This document shows positions 13,330 to 20,502 of a stretch of DNA of 33,361 nucleotides, in pieces. A program made the translations under genes and the position numbers. Origin of the DNA: Phycisphaerae bacterium (GTDB lineage Bacteria; Planctomycetota; Phycisphaerae; SM23-33); contig DRGC01000077.1 in the NCBI GenBank assembly GCA_011050235.1, forward strand, positions 1 through 33,361, given 5' to 3'. Numbering within the stretch: position 1 is the stretch's first letter; each line of letters begins with the position of its first letter. The notes below the pieces were generated by a model. That model saw nothing but the letters and a program-made list of their open reading frames with translations. It ran no database searches and had not been told where the DNA came from.

Positions 13330-14625
13330 ATGACCTACCATCGTAGTAACGCATTGTGGCGGGTGCGTGTCAACGTTCGCATTCGCCGTCCGCGCCCGAA
13401 AACGCCCGACGCGCGCCGCCTGGCGAGGATCTTCGGCCTGACCGACGGGCTGGACGAGACGCTCTACGACGAGTTCGAACTCCCGCTGGCGGCAGGGAAG
13501 ATCGTCGCGCTCGTGGGGCCTTCCGGCTCGGGCAAGAGCCTGCTCCTGCGGGACGTGATGCGACAGGCGCGCCGGGGGATGTGGATGGACGCCCGCCAAC
13601 TCGTCGCCAGCGACCTGCCGGCGATCTCGCTGCTGGGCGGCCCGTCGGTGGGTCGGACCGACCAGAGCAATGAGCGCTCCCTGGCCGGTCGGCTGGCTAT
13701 GTTGGCGCGTTGCGGGCTGGCCGAGCCGGCGGCCCTGATCACGCCGGCGCGGCGCCTCTCCGGCGGGCAGGTGCACCGCCTGGCGCTGGCCCGCGTTCTG
13801 TGGGAGGCCCAACGGCGGGCGGCGGGCGGCCCGAGGGCATCGGGCGATCGGCAATCGGCCCGGCCTGTCGTGGTGGCCGCCGACGAGTTCGCCGCCTCGC
13901 TCGACTGGCCGACCGGCTCGGTGCTCTGTCGCCACGTGCGTAAGTTGGTCACATCGTCCGGCATCTGTCTGCTGGTGGCGACGCATCGATGGGACCTGCT
14001 GGACGATCTGCAACCCGATCGCGTCATCGTCAAGCCGCTGGGCCAGCCCCCGCGCGAGTTGCCTCGGCGGCGTTGGTTGTCGCCGTCGGCCTGTCGCCGC
14101 TGGAGCGGCCGATGGCGAGTCCACCGCGGCAGACTGGCCGACTACAAGGCCCTGGGGCGGTTCCATTACCTCACCGGCCCGCCGGCCGCCCACAAGCGCG
14201 TCTATGTGATCCCGGCGCCGCGGGTCCATCGCCCCCACGGCGGCCCGGCCGTCGCGGCGGTGGCTGTCGTCAGCCCGCCCGTCCTGCAGTGTCGCGCCCG
14301 CAACATCGTCACCGGCGGGCGCTACTGCCGGCCGCCGCGCCGCCGAGCGGTGGGGTGGCTCAACGCCGAGGTGGAAACGATCTCGCGCGTCATCGTCCAC
14401 CCGATCTATCGCGGCGAGGGGCTGGCGGTTCAACTCGTCCGCCACATCCTGCGGACCAGCCCGGTCGCCATGGTCGAGGCGCTGGCCATCATGGGCCGCT
14501 ACCACCCGCTGTTCGAGCGGGCGGGCATGACGGCCATGATCGACGACGAGTTTCGATACGCCTACTACCACCACCACGTCGACTCCGGCGGGCCGGCCGT
14601 TGCGGCCGCGACGGCGACGCCATAG
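13330..14625 (+). CDS. ABC-type ATPase fused to an acetyltransferase-like domain (COG2401 type)
   Basis: A 431-residue protein. The ATPase half has Walker A GPSGSGKS (63-70), signature LSGGQVHRLALARVL (from 143), Walker B VVVAADE (180-186) and H-loop His219. It lacks membrane segments and is a soluble cassette. The C-terminal half (about 285-410) contains ISRVIVHPIYRGEGLAVQLV, the acetyl-CoA-binding motif A of GNAT enzymes. This matches the ATPase-acetyltransferase fusion of COG2401, whose function is unsettled. The ATG at 13330 has AGGAG 7 bases upstream; an ATG at 13324 is too close to it. Divergent from the ASCH gene, whose promoter is inside this gene. Together they may act on RNA or translation, which is speculative. 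Confidence 0.8.
   Translation: MTYHRSNALWRVRVNVRIRRPRPKTPDARRLARIFGLTDGLDETLYDEFELPLAAGKIVALVGPSGSGKSLLLRDVMRQARRGMWMDARQLVASDLPAISLLGGPSVGRTDQSNERSLAGRLAMLARCGLAEPAALITPARRLSGGQVHRLALARVLWEAQRRAAGGPRASGDRQSARPVVVAADEFAASLDWPTGSVLCRHVRKLVTSSGICLLVATHRWDLLDDLQPDRVIVKPLGQPPRELPRRRWLSPSACRRWSGRWRVHRGRLADYKALGRFHYLTGPPAAHKRVYVIPAPRVHRPHGGPAVAAVAVVSPPVLQCRARNIVTGGRYCRPPRRRAVGWLNAEVETISRVIVHPIYRGEGLAVQLVRHILRTSPVAMVEALAIMGRYHPLFERAGMTAMIDDEFRYAYYHHHVDSGGPAVAAATATP
13345..13373 (-). promoter_or_regulatory. Promoter of the ASCH gene, inside the divergent gene
   Basis: Minus-strand TTGACA (13368-13373), a perfect -35, with GTTACT (13345-13350) as a weak -10 at 17 bp. The start near 13338 would lie inside the first codons of the ABC ATPase gene. 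Confidence 0.35.
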
Positions 14626-14628
14626 ACT
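14600..14628 (+). promoter_or_regulatory. Promoter of the URO-D family gene
   Basis: TTGCGG (14600-14605) and TAGACT (14623-14628) are 17 bp apart at the very end of the ABC ATPase gene. The predicted start near 14635 leaves a leader of about 24 bases. Confidence 0.45.
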
Positions 14629-14658
14629 TGCCATCCTTGTGATGGTGAGCAACACTCC

Positions 14659-15807
14659 ATGATGACACGGCGCGAGCGCCTGATGGCGACGCTCGAAGGC
14701 AGGCCCGTCGACCGCCCGGCGGTCAACTTCTACGAAATCGGCGGGTGGAATGTCCTGGCGGCCTGCGACGATCCCGACGAGTTCAACGTCTACAACGACC
14801 CGTCGTGGCGGCCCCTGGCGCAACTGGCCGAGGAGAAGACCGACATCATTCGCATGGTGGGGCCGATCTGGAAGGGCCGCTCCCGGCGCGACGCGGCCAT
14901 CGGCACGCGTAGCGAGACGTGGCGGGAAGGGCGGTCGAGCTTCACCCGCACGGTCCTAACCGCCCCTGGCCGCGATTTGACGTCCGTCACGCGGCGCGAC
15001 CCTGAGACGATGACGACTTGGACGATCGAGCACGTGCTCAAGAGCGTCGAGGATGTGAAGGCGTATCTGCAGTTGCCGGAGGAGCCCTTCGAGGGCGACC
15101 TGGACGTCGAGGCGATGGCCGCCGGCGAGCGGGAGCTCGGCGAGGCCGGGATCGTCATGATCGATAGGGGGGATCCACTGTGCGAGGTGGCCGGGCTGTT
15201 TTCGATGGCCGACTACACGGTCCTGGCCATGACCGAGGGGGCGCTGTTTCACCGCCTGCTGGAACGCAGCGCGCGCCGCGTCCATGAGGAGACTGAGACG
15301 ATCGCCCGTGAGTTTCCCGGGCGGCTGTGGCGAATCTGCGGGTCCGAGTACGCCTCCGAGCCCTACCTCCCGCCGTCGTTATACGCCGAGTATGTCAACC
15401 GCTACGCCGGGCCGATGGTCCGGGCCATCCAGGACCACGGCGGCTATGCCCGCATCCATTCGCACGGCAATCTACGCGGAATCCTGCCGCACATCATCGC
15501 GATGGGCCCGGCCGGTCTGGACCCGTGCGAGCCGCCTCCGCAGGGCGACATCGAGCTGATCGATCTTCGCCGGCAGATCGGCGCCGAGACGGTGCTGTTC
15601 GGCAACATCGAATCCAGCGACATCGAGACCCTCGCGCCGGCGGCCTTCGAGACCAAAGTCGTCGCCGCGTTGACCGAAGGGACGGCGGGCGAGGGGCGCG
15701 GCTTTGTCCTGATGCCGTCATCGTGTCCCTACGGGCGAACGATCGTGCCGAACGTGCTGGCCAACTACGAGACAATGGTGCGCCTGGCAACCGGCTGGGG
15801 CGGCTAG
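14659..15807 (+). CDS. Uroporphyrinogen decarboxylase (URO-D) family protein
   Basis: A 382-residue protein with the URO-D/cobalamin methyltransferase barrel pattern: MTRRERLMATLEGRPVDRPA at the start, an SVEDVKAYLQLPEEPFEGD segment, and a C-terminal half with RIHSHGNLRGILPHII, GLDPCEPPPQGD, LFGNIESSDIE and LMPSSCPYG. The HSHGN and SSCPY segments lie where the MtaA/CmuA-type methyltransferases place zinc ligands. True HemE proteins are usually shorter and keep an N-terminal R-x-x-R-P-style pattern not evident here. It is therefore more likely a corrinoid or zinc-linked methyltransferase relative, or of unknown role, than HemE. There is only a weak ribosome site; the next gene starts 54 bases on. 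Confidence 0.75.
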   Translation: MMTRRERLMATLEGRPVDRPAVNFYEIGGWNVLAACDDPDEFNVYNDPSWRPLAQLAEEKTDIIRMVGPIWKGRSRRDAAIGTRSETWREGRSSFTRTVLTAPGRDLTSVTRRDPETMTTWTIEHVLKSVEDVKAYLQLPEEPFEGDLDVEAMAAGERELGEAGIVMIDRGDPLCEVAGLFSMADYTVLAMTEGALFHRLLERSARRVHEETETIAREFPGRLWRICGSEYASEPYLPPSLYAEYVNRYAGPMVRAIQDHGGYARIHSHGNLRGILPHIIAMGPAGLDPCEPPPQGDIELIDLRRQIGAETVLFGNIESSDIETLAPAAFETKVVAALTEGTAGEGRGFVLMPSSCPYGRTIVPNVLANYETMVRLATGWGG

Positions 15808-15834
15808 GCGTCGCTGCAGTCGCGGCGATTTCGA

Positions 15835-15863
15835 TTGTCAGGCCGTGGCGGCAAAACTATTAT
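15835..15863 (+). promoter_or_regulatory. Promoter overlapping the aminotransferase start
   Basis: TTGTCA (15835-15840) and TATTAT (15858-15863) are exactly 17 bp apart. The -10 overlaps the ATG at 15862, so transcripts would begin near 15870-15871, right at an in-frame GTG (15871). Confidence 0.5.
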
Positions 15864-16722
15864 GCCCGGCGTGTCGCAACTCAAGGTCCATCTGAACGGC
15901 CAACTCGTCGACGCCGACGACGCCCGCATCAGCGTATTCGACGTCGGCTTTCTTCACGGCGGCTCGACGTTCACCACCATGCTGGCCCACAAGGGCGTCG
16001 TCTTTCGCCTGGGCCGCCATCTCGAGCGACTGTTGGAGACGGTGGACCTGCTGGGCATCCGCACCTCTGCAACCGACGCGTCTTTGACCGCGGCGATCGG
16101 CGACGTCATTAGAGCTAACGGCGTGGCTGAGGCCCGCCTTCGGGTGACGCTCTCGCCGGGCATGTCCACGGGCGGCGAACCGACCGTCTTGGTGACGGCC
16201 GAGCCGCTGCCCGAGTACCCCAGCCAGTGGTACACCGAGGGGATCATGGTCGTTGTCTCCTCGTTCAAGCAGAACGTGGGCGACCCGACGTTCGGGTACA
16301 AGACCGGATGCTACTTTCCGCGCGTGCTGGCCCGGCAGGAAGCTCAGCGCAAAGGCGCCGAGGAGGCGATCTGGTTCACGGCCGACAAGCGGCTGGCGGA
16401 GGCGTGTTTCTGCAATGTGTTCCTGGTCGCCGGCGGCGCGGTCCGCACGCCGCCGCGCGATACGCCCGTGCTGCCGGGCGTGGTCCGCCAGGCAACGATC
16501 GAACTGTGCGAAACGCTCGAAATCGACTGCGATGCGGAATCGCCGCTGACGGTGCACGACATGCTTTCGGCGCAGGAGATGTTCCTGACATCGTCGACGA
16601 TGGGCATTCGCCCGGTGGTGCATATCGAACAGCACGCCGTGGGCGAGGGGGTCCCCGGGCCCGTGACGCAACGGCTGATGGACGCGTATTGGGCGCTCCT
16701 GGACGAGGAGTGCACCGGATAG
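15862..16722 (+). CDS. Class IV PLP-dependent aminotransferase/lyase (possible PabC)
   Basis: A 286-residue fold-type IV PLP enzyme (283 residues if it starts at GTG 15871). It begins LKVHLNGQLVDADDARISVFDVGFLHG, as in branched-chain and D-amino-acid aminotransferases and 4-amino-4-deoxychorismate lyase. The PLP Lys is Lys147 in FGYKTGCYFPRVLARQEA. The EAIWFTADKRLAEACFCNVF segment with Glu180 binds the cofactor. A PabB gene lies 1.1 kb away, which favours PabC, releasing pyruvate from aminodeoxychorismate to give p-aminobenzoate; motifs alone cannot exclude an aminotransferase. No ribosome site precedes the ATG, and the promoter overlaps it, so the GTG may be the true leaderless start. Confidence 0.8.
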   Translation: MPGVSQLKVHLNGQLVDADDARISVFDVGFLHGGSTFTTMLAHKGVVFRLGRHLERLLETVDLLGIRTSATDASLTAAIGDVIRANGVAEARLRVTLSPGMSTGGEPTVLVTAEPLPEYPSQWYTEGIMVVVSSFKQNVGDPTFGYKTGCYFPRVLARQEAQRKGAEEAIWFTADKRLAEACFCNVFLVAGGAVRTPPRDTPVLPGVVRQATIELCETLEIDCDAESPLTVHDMLSAQEMFLTSSTMGIRPVVHIEQHAVGEGVPGPVTQRLMDAYWALLDEECTG

Positions 16723-16760
16723 ACGAATCGAATAGGCTTTCACCACAAGGGACGCCAATC

Positions 16761-17870
16761 ATGAAGGTCGCCGACGTTGCTCGTGAACTTGAGGCCATCG
16801 CGCCGCTGGACTTGGCGGCGGAGTGGGATAACGTGGGGTTGCTCGTCGGCGACCGCCAGGGGTCGGTCGAGAAGCTGATGCTGTGCGTGGACCTGACCGA
16901 AGCGGTGCTGGCCGAGGCGGTTTCGGCCAAGGCGCAGATGGTGATGGCCTATCACCCGGTGATCTTCAAGACGATCTCCCGCGTGACAGCCGATGCGGCC
17001 CCGGTGGTCTATGCGGCGGCCCGGCGTGGTTTGGCCGTCTACTCGATGCACACCGCGCTGGATTCGGCCCCGGGCGGGACCAACGATGTGCTGGCGGAGG
17101 TGCTGGGGCTGGTTGGCGCTCGCCCGCTCGAAGCGGCGCACGATCACCATCGGTGCAAGATCGTCGTGTTCGTCCCGGCCAACGACTTGGCCAATGTGGC
17201 CGAGGCGGCCTTCGCCGCCGGGGCGGGCCGGATCGGCGAGTATCAGGATTGTGCGTTTTTCTCCCACGGCATCGGCACGTTCGTAGCGGGGCGCGCCGCC
17301 CAGCCGACCGTGGGCAGGCCGGGCCAACACGAGGCCGTCGAGGAGGTCCGGTTCGAGGCGATCGCGCCGATCGCTCGGGTGGCTGACGTGGCGATGGCCA
17401 TCCGGGCCGCCCACAGCTACGAAGAGCCCGCCATCGACGTCTACCGTCTGGAGCATCTGCCGGATGCCTGCGGCATGGGCCGGATCGGGCGGCTGAACGA
17501 GCCTGTCGACGAGTCGGCCCTGGTGGAGCGCATCAAGACCGCCACCGGCCTGAAGCAGGTGTGGATCGCCCGCGCCGCCTCGAAAAGCCCCAGCCACGGG
17601 CCGATCACCGTGGCGGCATGTGCGGCCGGGTCGGCGGGCGGCATGTTCGAGGCGGCGGCATCGGGCGGCGCGACGTTTTACCTGACCGGCGAGATGCGAC
17701 ACCACGACGCCCTGGCCGCCAACGCTGCCGGGCTGACCGTGGCCTGCCTGGGCCACTCCAACTCCGAACGCCTGACGCTGCAACACCTGGCCAAACGCCT
17801 GCGCAAACGCATCTCCGACCTGAAGGTGGCCGTGTCCAAGAAGGACGCCGATCCCTTCGAGATCGTCTGA
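16761..17870 (+). CDS. NIF3-family dinuclear metal-centre protein
   Basis: A 369-residue NIF3/YbgI-type protein in its long form. The N-terminal half has AEWDNVGLLVGD, AYHPVIFK (His65) and SMHTALDSAPGG (His97, Asp101). The C-terminal half has GEMRHHDAL and CLGHSNSERL (His332, Glu336); these supply the ligands of a two-metal site. Between them, about 125-240, lies the extra PII/CutA-like domain of long NIF3 proteins, ending HSYEEPAIDVYRL. The usual HHP is YHP here, a variant I also recall from animal NIF3L1. The physiological role of the family is unknown despite its 'GTP cyclohydrolase I type 2' label. AAGGGA stands 10 bases before the ATG. It probably follows the aminotransferase on one transcript and converges with pabB, 6 bases away. 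Confidence 0.85.
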   Translation: MKVADVARELEAIAPLDLAAEWDNVGLLVGDRQGSVEKLMLCVDLTEAVLAEAVSAKAQMVMAYHPVIFKTISRVTADAAPVVYAAARRGLAVYSMHTALDSAPGGTNDVLAEVLGLVGARPLEAAHDHHRCKIVVFVPANDLANVAEAAFAAGAGRIGEYQDCAFFSHGIGTFVAGRAAQPTVGRPGQHEAVEEVRFEAIAPIARVADVAMAIRAAHSYEEPAIDVYRLEHLPDACGMGRIGRLNEPVDESALVERIKTATGLKQVWIARAASKSPSHGPITVAACAAGSAGGMFEAAASGGATFYLTGEMRHHDALAANAAGLTVACLGHSNSERLTLQHLAKRLRKRISDLKVAVSKKDADPFEIV

Positions 17871-17876
17871 GCGCCT

Positions 17877-19382
17877 TTAGGGGGCGACGGTATCGCCGGC
17901 GGGGGTAGCCCCGACGAGGGCGCGGGCTTCGGCGATGGCTTCCAGAAGCGCGCGGGCCTTGTCGAGGGTCTCTTGATACTCAGCCTCGGGATCGCTGTCA
18001 GCTACGATGCCGCCACCGACCTGGATATGAACGACCGGCCCGTCGCAGACGATCGTGCGGATAGCGATATTCCAGGTGGCCTGGCCGGTGACGCCGACGT
18101 GGCCGATGCAGCCGGTGTAGACGCCGCGGGCGGTCGGTTCGAGCTCGTCGATGATCTGCATCGACCGGATCTTCGGCGCCCCGGTGATCGACCCGCCCGG
18201 GAACGTCGCCCGCAGCAGTTGGGCCGGACCGACGTCGTCGCACAGATCGCCCTCGACCGTGCCGACGAGGTGAAAGACCGTCGGGTGCGTCTCCAGCCGG
18301 CGCGGATTGGTCACGCGGACGGTGCTGTAGTCGCACACCCGGCCGAGGTCGTTGCGCAGCAGATCGATAATCATGGCCAGTTCGGCGTTGTCCTTGCCGC
18401 TGGCCAGCAGCTCGGCGGCGGCGCGGGCGTCGACGTTCGCTTCGCCGGTGCGGGGGCGCGTGCCCTTGATCGGGCGGGTGACGACGTGGCCGTTGCGAAC
18501 GGTCAGGAACAACTCGGGCGAGCTGGACAGAATCGCACACGGCGCCCCATCGCAGTCGAAGCTCAGATACGCGGCGTACGACGCGGGATTGCGACGCCGA
18601 AGGGCGCGATAGATATCGACGGCGCGATCGCCGCCGTCGGTGGTGAGTCGATGCGAGAAGTTCACCTGGAAGATATCGCCGGCGGCGATGTAGTCCGCGC
18701 AGCGCGCGACGGCGCGGAGATACTGGTCGCGGGTAAAGGCCGATCGGGCTTCGACCGCGGGTCGAGCTGTGGCGTCGGCGTGTTCGCTGCGGATGGGCCC
18801 GGCGTCGATCGGGTCGGCGGCGGCCCGGCGGAGCATTGTTCGCAGGACCTGTGCCGCCTCGCCCGCGCCTTGCGGCGGGTGGTCGAATTGCAGATAGGCC
18901 AGCGACCACGACGTGCGGACGGCGTCGTAGACCAGCGCCGCGTCATAGAACGCCAGGCGAAGATCGGGCAGGTGCGTGTCGCGGACGGCCCGGCCCGGCA
19001 GGCGTTCGACGCGCCGACCGACTTCGTACCCGACGTATCCGATCCACCCGGGGCCGAAGTCCAAGTCGTCGTCATCGTCGGCCTGGACCCACGCGAACGC
19101 TTCGCCCAGGGCGGCCCAGAAGTCCTCGTTGCTGCCGCCGCCGTCGGCGAGGATGCCGGTGCGTTCGCTGGTCAGAGTTCCGTCGCGAAGCGTCAGCACG
19201 TCGATCGGGCGGCAGGCGAGAACGCTGTATCGGCCGTGCGTCTCGTCGAAGGCGGCCGAGTCCAGCCAGGCGGGGTCCGGCTGGGCCGTCAGAGACTCCA
19301 GCAGCGCGCCGGGAAGACAGACGGCGTCGAGCGGCTCGACGACGACGTCTGCGCGGCTACGGCCCATGGTTGCCGGCGGCAT
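17877..19382 (-). CDS. pabB: Aminodeoxychorismate synthase component I (PabB)
   Basis: A 501-residue chorismate-utilising enzyme. The N-terminal part (about 15-200) is the variable domain. The catalytic part has DIFQVNFSHRL, SSSPELFL, PIKGTRPR (304-311), DNAELAMIIDLLRNDLGRV, HPTVFHLVGTVEG and FPGGSITGAPKIRSMQIIDELE. Lys306 in PIKGT is the residue that forms the covalent intermediate in PabB; TrpE has Ala there, so this is PabB rather than anthranilate synthase. It aminates chorismate on the folate pathway with ammonia from PabA, which is not in the window. The possible PabC and the NIF3 gene lie on the opposite strand, ending 6 bases away. Upstream on the same strand, 42 bases away, is an unknown anchored protein. 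Confidence 0.9.
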   Translation of the reverse strand: MPPATMGRSRADVVVEPLDAVCLPGALLESLTAQPDPAWLDSAAFDETHGRYSVLACRPIDVLTLRDGTLTSERTGILADGGGSNEDFWAALGEAFAWVQADDDDDLDFGPGWIGYVGYEVGRRVERLPGRAVRDTHLPDLRLAFYDAALVYDAVRTSWSLAYLQFDHPPQGAGEAAQVLRTMLRRAAADPIDAGPIRSEHADATARPAVEARSAFTRDQYLRAVARCADYIAAGDIFQVNFSHRLTTDGGDRAVDIYRALRRRNPASYAAYLSFDCDGAPCAILSSSPELFLTVRNGHVVTRPIKGTRPRTGEANVDARAAAELLASGKDNAELAMIIDLLRNDLGRVCDYSTVRVTNPRRLETHPTVFHLVGTVEGDLCDDVGPAQLLRATFPGGSITGAPKIRSMQIIDELEPTARGVYTGCIGHVGVTGQATWNIAIRTIVCDGPVVHIQVGGGIVADSDPEAEYQETLDKARALLEAIAEARALVGATPAGDTVAP

Positions 19383-19424
19383 GATCCAATCCGTCCAAGA
19401 TCACTGCTGTTGGTGCGGGGCCCT

Positions 19425-20393
19425 CTAAGGGGCGCCCAGCGTGTTAAACTGCGATTTCTTCAGATAGCGCGCCGATTTGGCGGCGGCGGCGATTATCGGA
19501 TCATCGCTGCTCATGTATTTGGTAATCAGGCGCTTGTTTATGCGGCGGTCGGCCGTCCGGCGGGCGGAGAATTTCAGGACTGCCATCGACATGACGGCCT
19601 GGACGCGCCAGGCGCGCCCGGGATCGTTTTCGGCGATGAAGAAAAGGTTCCCCGCCTTGGGAGCCGTGTTCCACAGCTTCTGTCGTTTCGTGCCGCAATA
19701 GGTCCAGGCGGCCGTGGCGGCCCGCTCGTAGGATGAGGCGTTGGCGGCCTCGGCGTCCATGCCCTTGTCGCGGTACAGGCGTAGGAGGTCCTGAGCAGCC
19801 ATGGCCTGGATCGCCAGTCCGCGGCTGGTCATGTCCACGACGGCGCCTTCGTTGAACATGTGCCACCCCATCACGCACGCCGCCTTGCGGATCTGAATCG
19901 CCCGGTCGGTCTGGCCCGTGTTGGCGTAGAGGTCCCCGGCCATCAGGACGATCTTGGCGACGGTCTCCAGGTCCAGGGCGGGTCCGTAGATGCCGCGAAT
20001 CTCGATCTTTCTCTCCGTGTGGACGAACGTGTACCGCATCGCGGCCTTGCCGGCGCCCGCCTGGACTAACTCAACCATCTGGTCGACCGATGTCGGTAAG
20101 CCCAGGAGCGGCTTGTTCTCATAGACCGCCTTGAGGAGTTTGTCCAGCACCTCTTTGTTGGCCTCATAGAGTTCGACGGCCTGGGCATAGTCGTCGCCGG
20201 CATTGCCTCCGCCCGTCGGCGCGGCGCCCACAATGATGCTGATCGGTTGCGCAACTGTGGCAGCCTTGATGTACTGGTACCGCATATCGGTTTCCGGCGG
20301 CGAGGCGGACGGACACGCCACCGGCTTGACCAGCAGCAGCGCCACCATGCCAACCAGGGCGACCGATACAAGCCAGCCAGCCAAATTGCCCAT
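19425..20393 (-). CDS. Membrane-anchored or secreted protein of unknown function
   Basis: A 322-residue protein. Residues 1-27 are an uncleaved anchor or signal (MGNLAGWLVSVALVGMVALL then VKPVAC). The rest is soluble and mostly helical, with TPR-like character in the middle (DLYANTGQTDRAIQIRKAACVMGWHM) and two long helices around EANKEVLDKLLKAVYENK. No catalytic motif is evident. The start has a strong AAGGAG 7 bases upstream and its own promoter at 20466-20494. I do not recognise a family. It lies downstream of the large membrane glycosyltransferase and upstream of pabB, which does not suggest a specific role. Confidence 0.75.
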   Translation of the reverse strand: MGNLAGWLVSVALVGMVALLLVKPVACPSASPPETDMRYQYIKAATVAQPISIIVGAAPTGGGNAGDDYAQAVELYEANKEVLDKLLKAVYENKPLLGLPTSVDQMVELVQAGAGKAAMRYTFVHTERKIEIRGIYGPALDLETVAKIVLMAGDLYANTGQTDRAIQIRKAACVMGWHMFNEGAVVDMTSRGLAIQAMAAQDLLRLYRDKGMDAEAANASSYERAATAAWTYCGTKRQKLWNTAPKAGNLFFIAENDPGRAWRVQAVMSMAVLKFSARRTADRRINKRLITKYMSSDDPIIAAAAKSARYLKKSQFNTLGAP

Positions 20394-20465
20394 GCTCAAT
20401 CTCCTTGCGTCCGCACCGGGTGGCGATCTAGTCCACCCGACGCCGGACGGTCGCGGCAAAGGATG

Positions 20466-20494
20466 ATTCTACAACTCCGATCCCGGCTCAACAA
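20466..20494 (-). promoter_or_regulatory. Promoter of the unknown anchored-protein gene
   Basis: Minus-strand TTGTTG (20489-20494) and TAGAAT (20466-20471) with 17 bp between. The leader to the ATG at 20393 would be about 65 bases, carrying AAGGAG near its end. Confidence 0.5.
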
Positions 20495-20502
20495 GCGGCA
20501 GA

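Noticed and set aside
13189-14823. Minus-strand open frame opposite the ABC ATPase/acetyltransferase gene
   Set aside because: Arg/His/Gly-rich antisense product without motifs; the plus strand carries Walker A, signature and Walker B.
17973-19736. Plus-strand open frame opposite pabB
   Set aside because: Low-complexity Asp/Arg-rich antisense translation. PabB has all family motifs on the minus strand.
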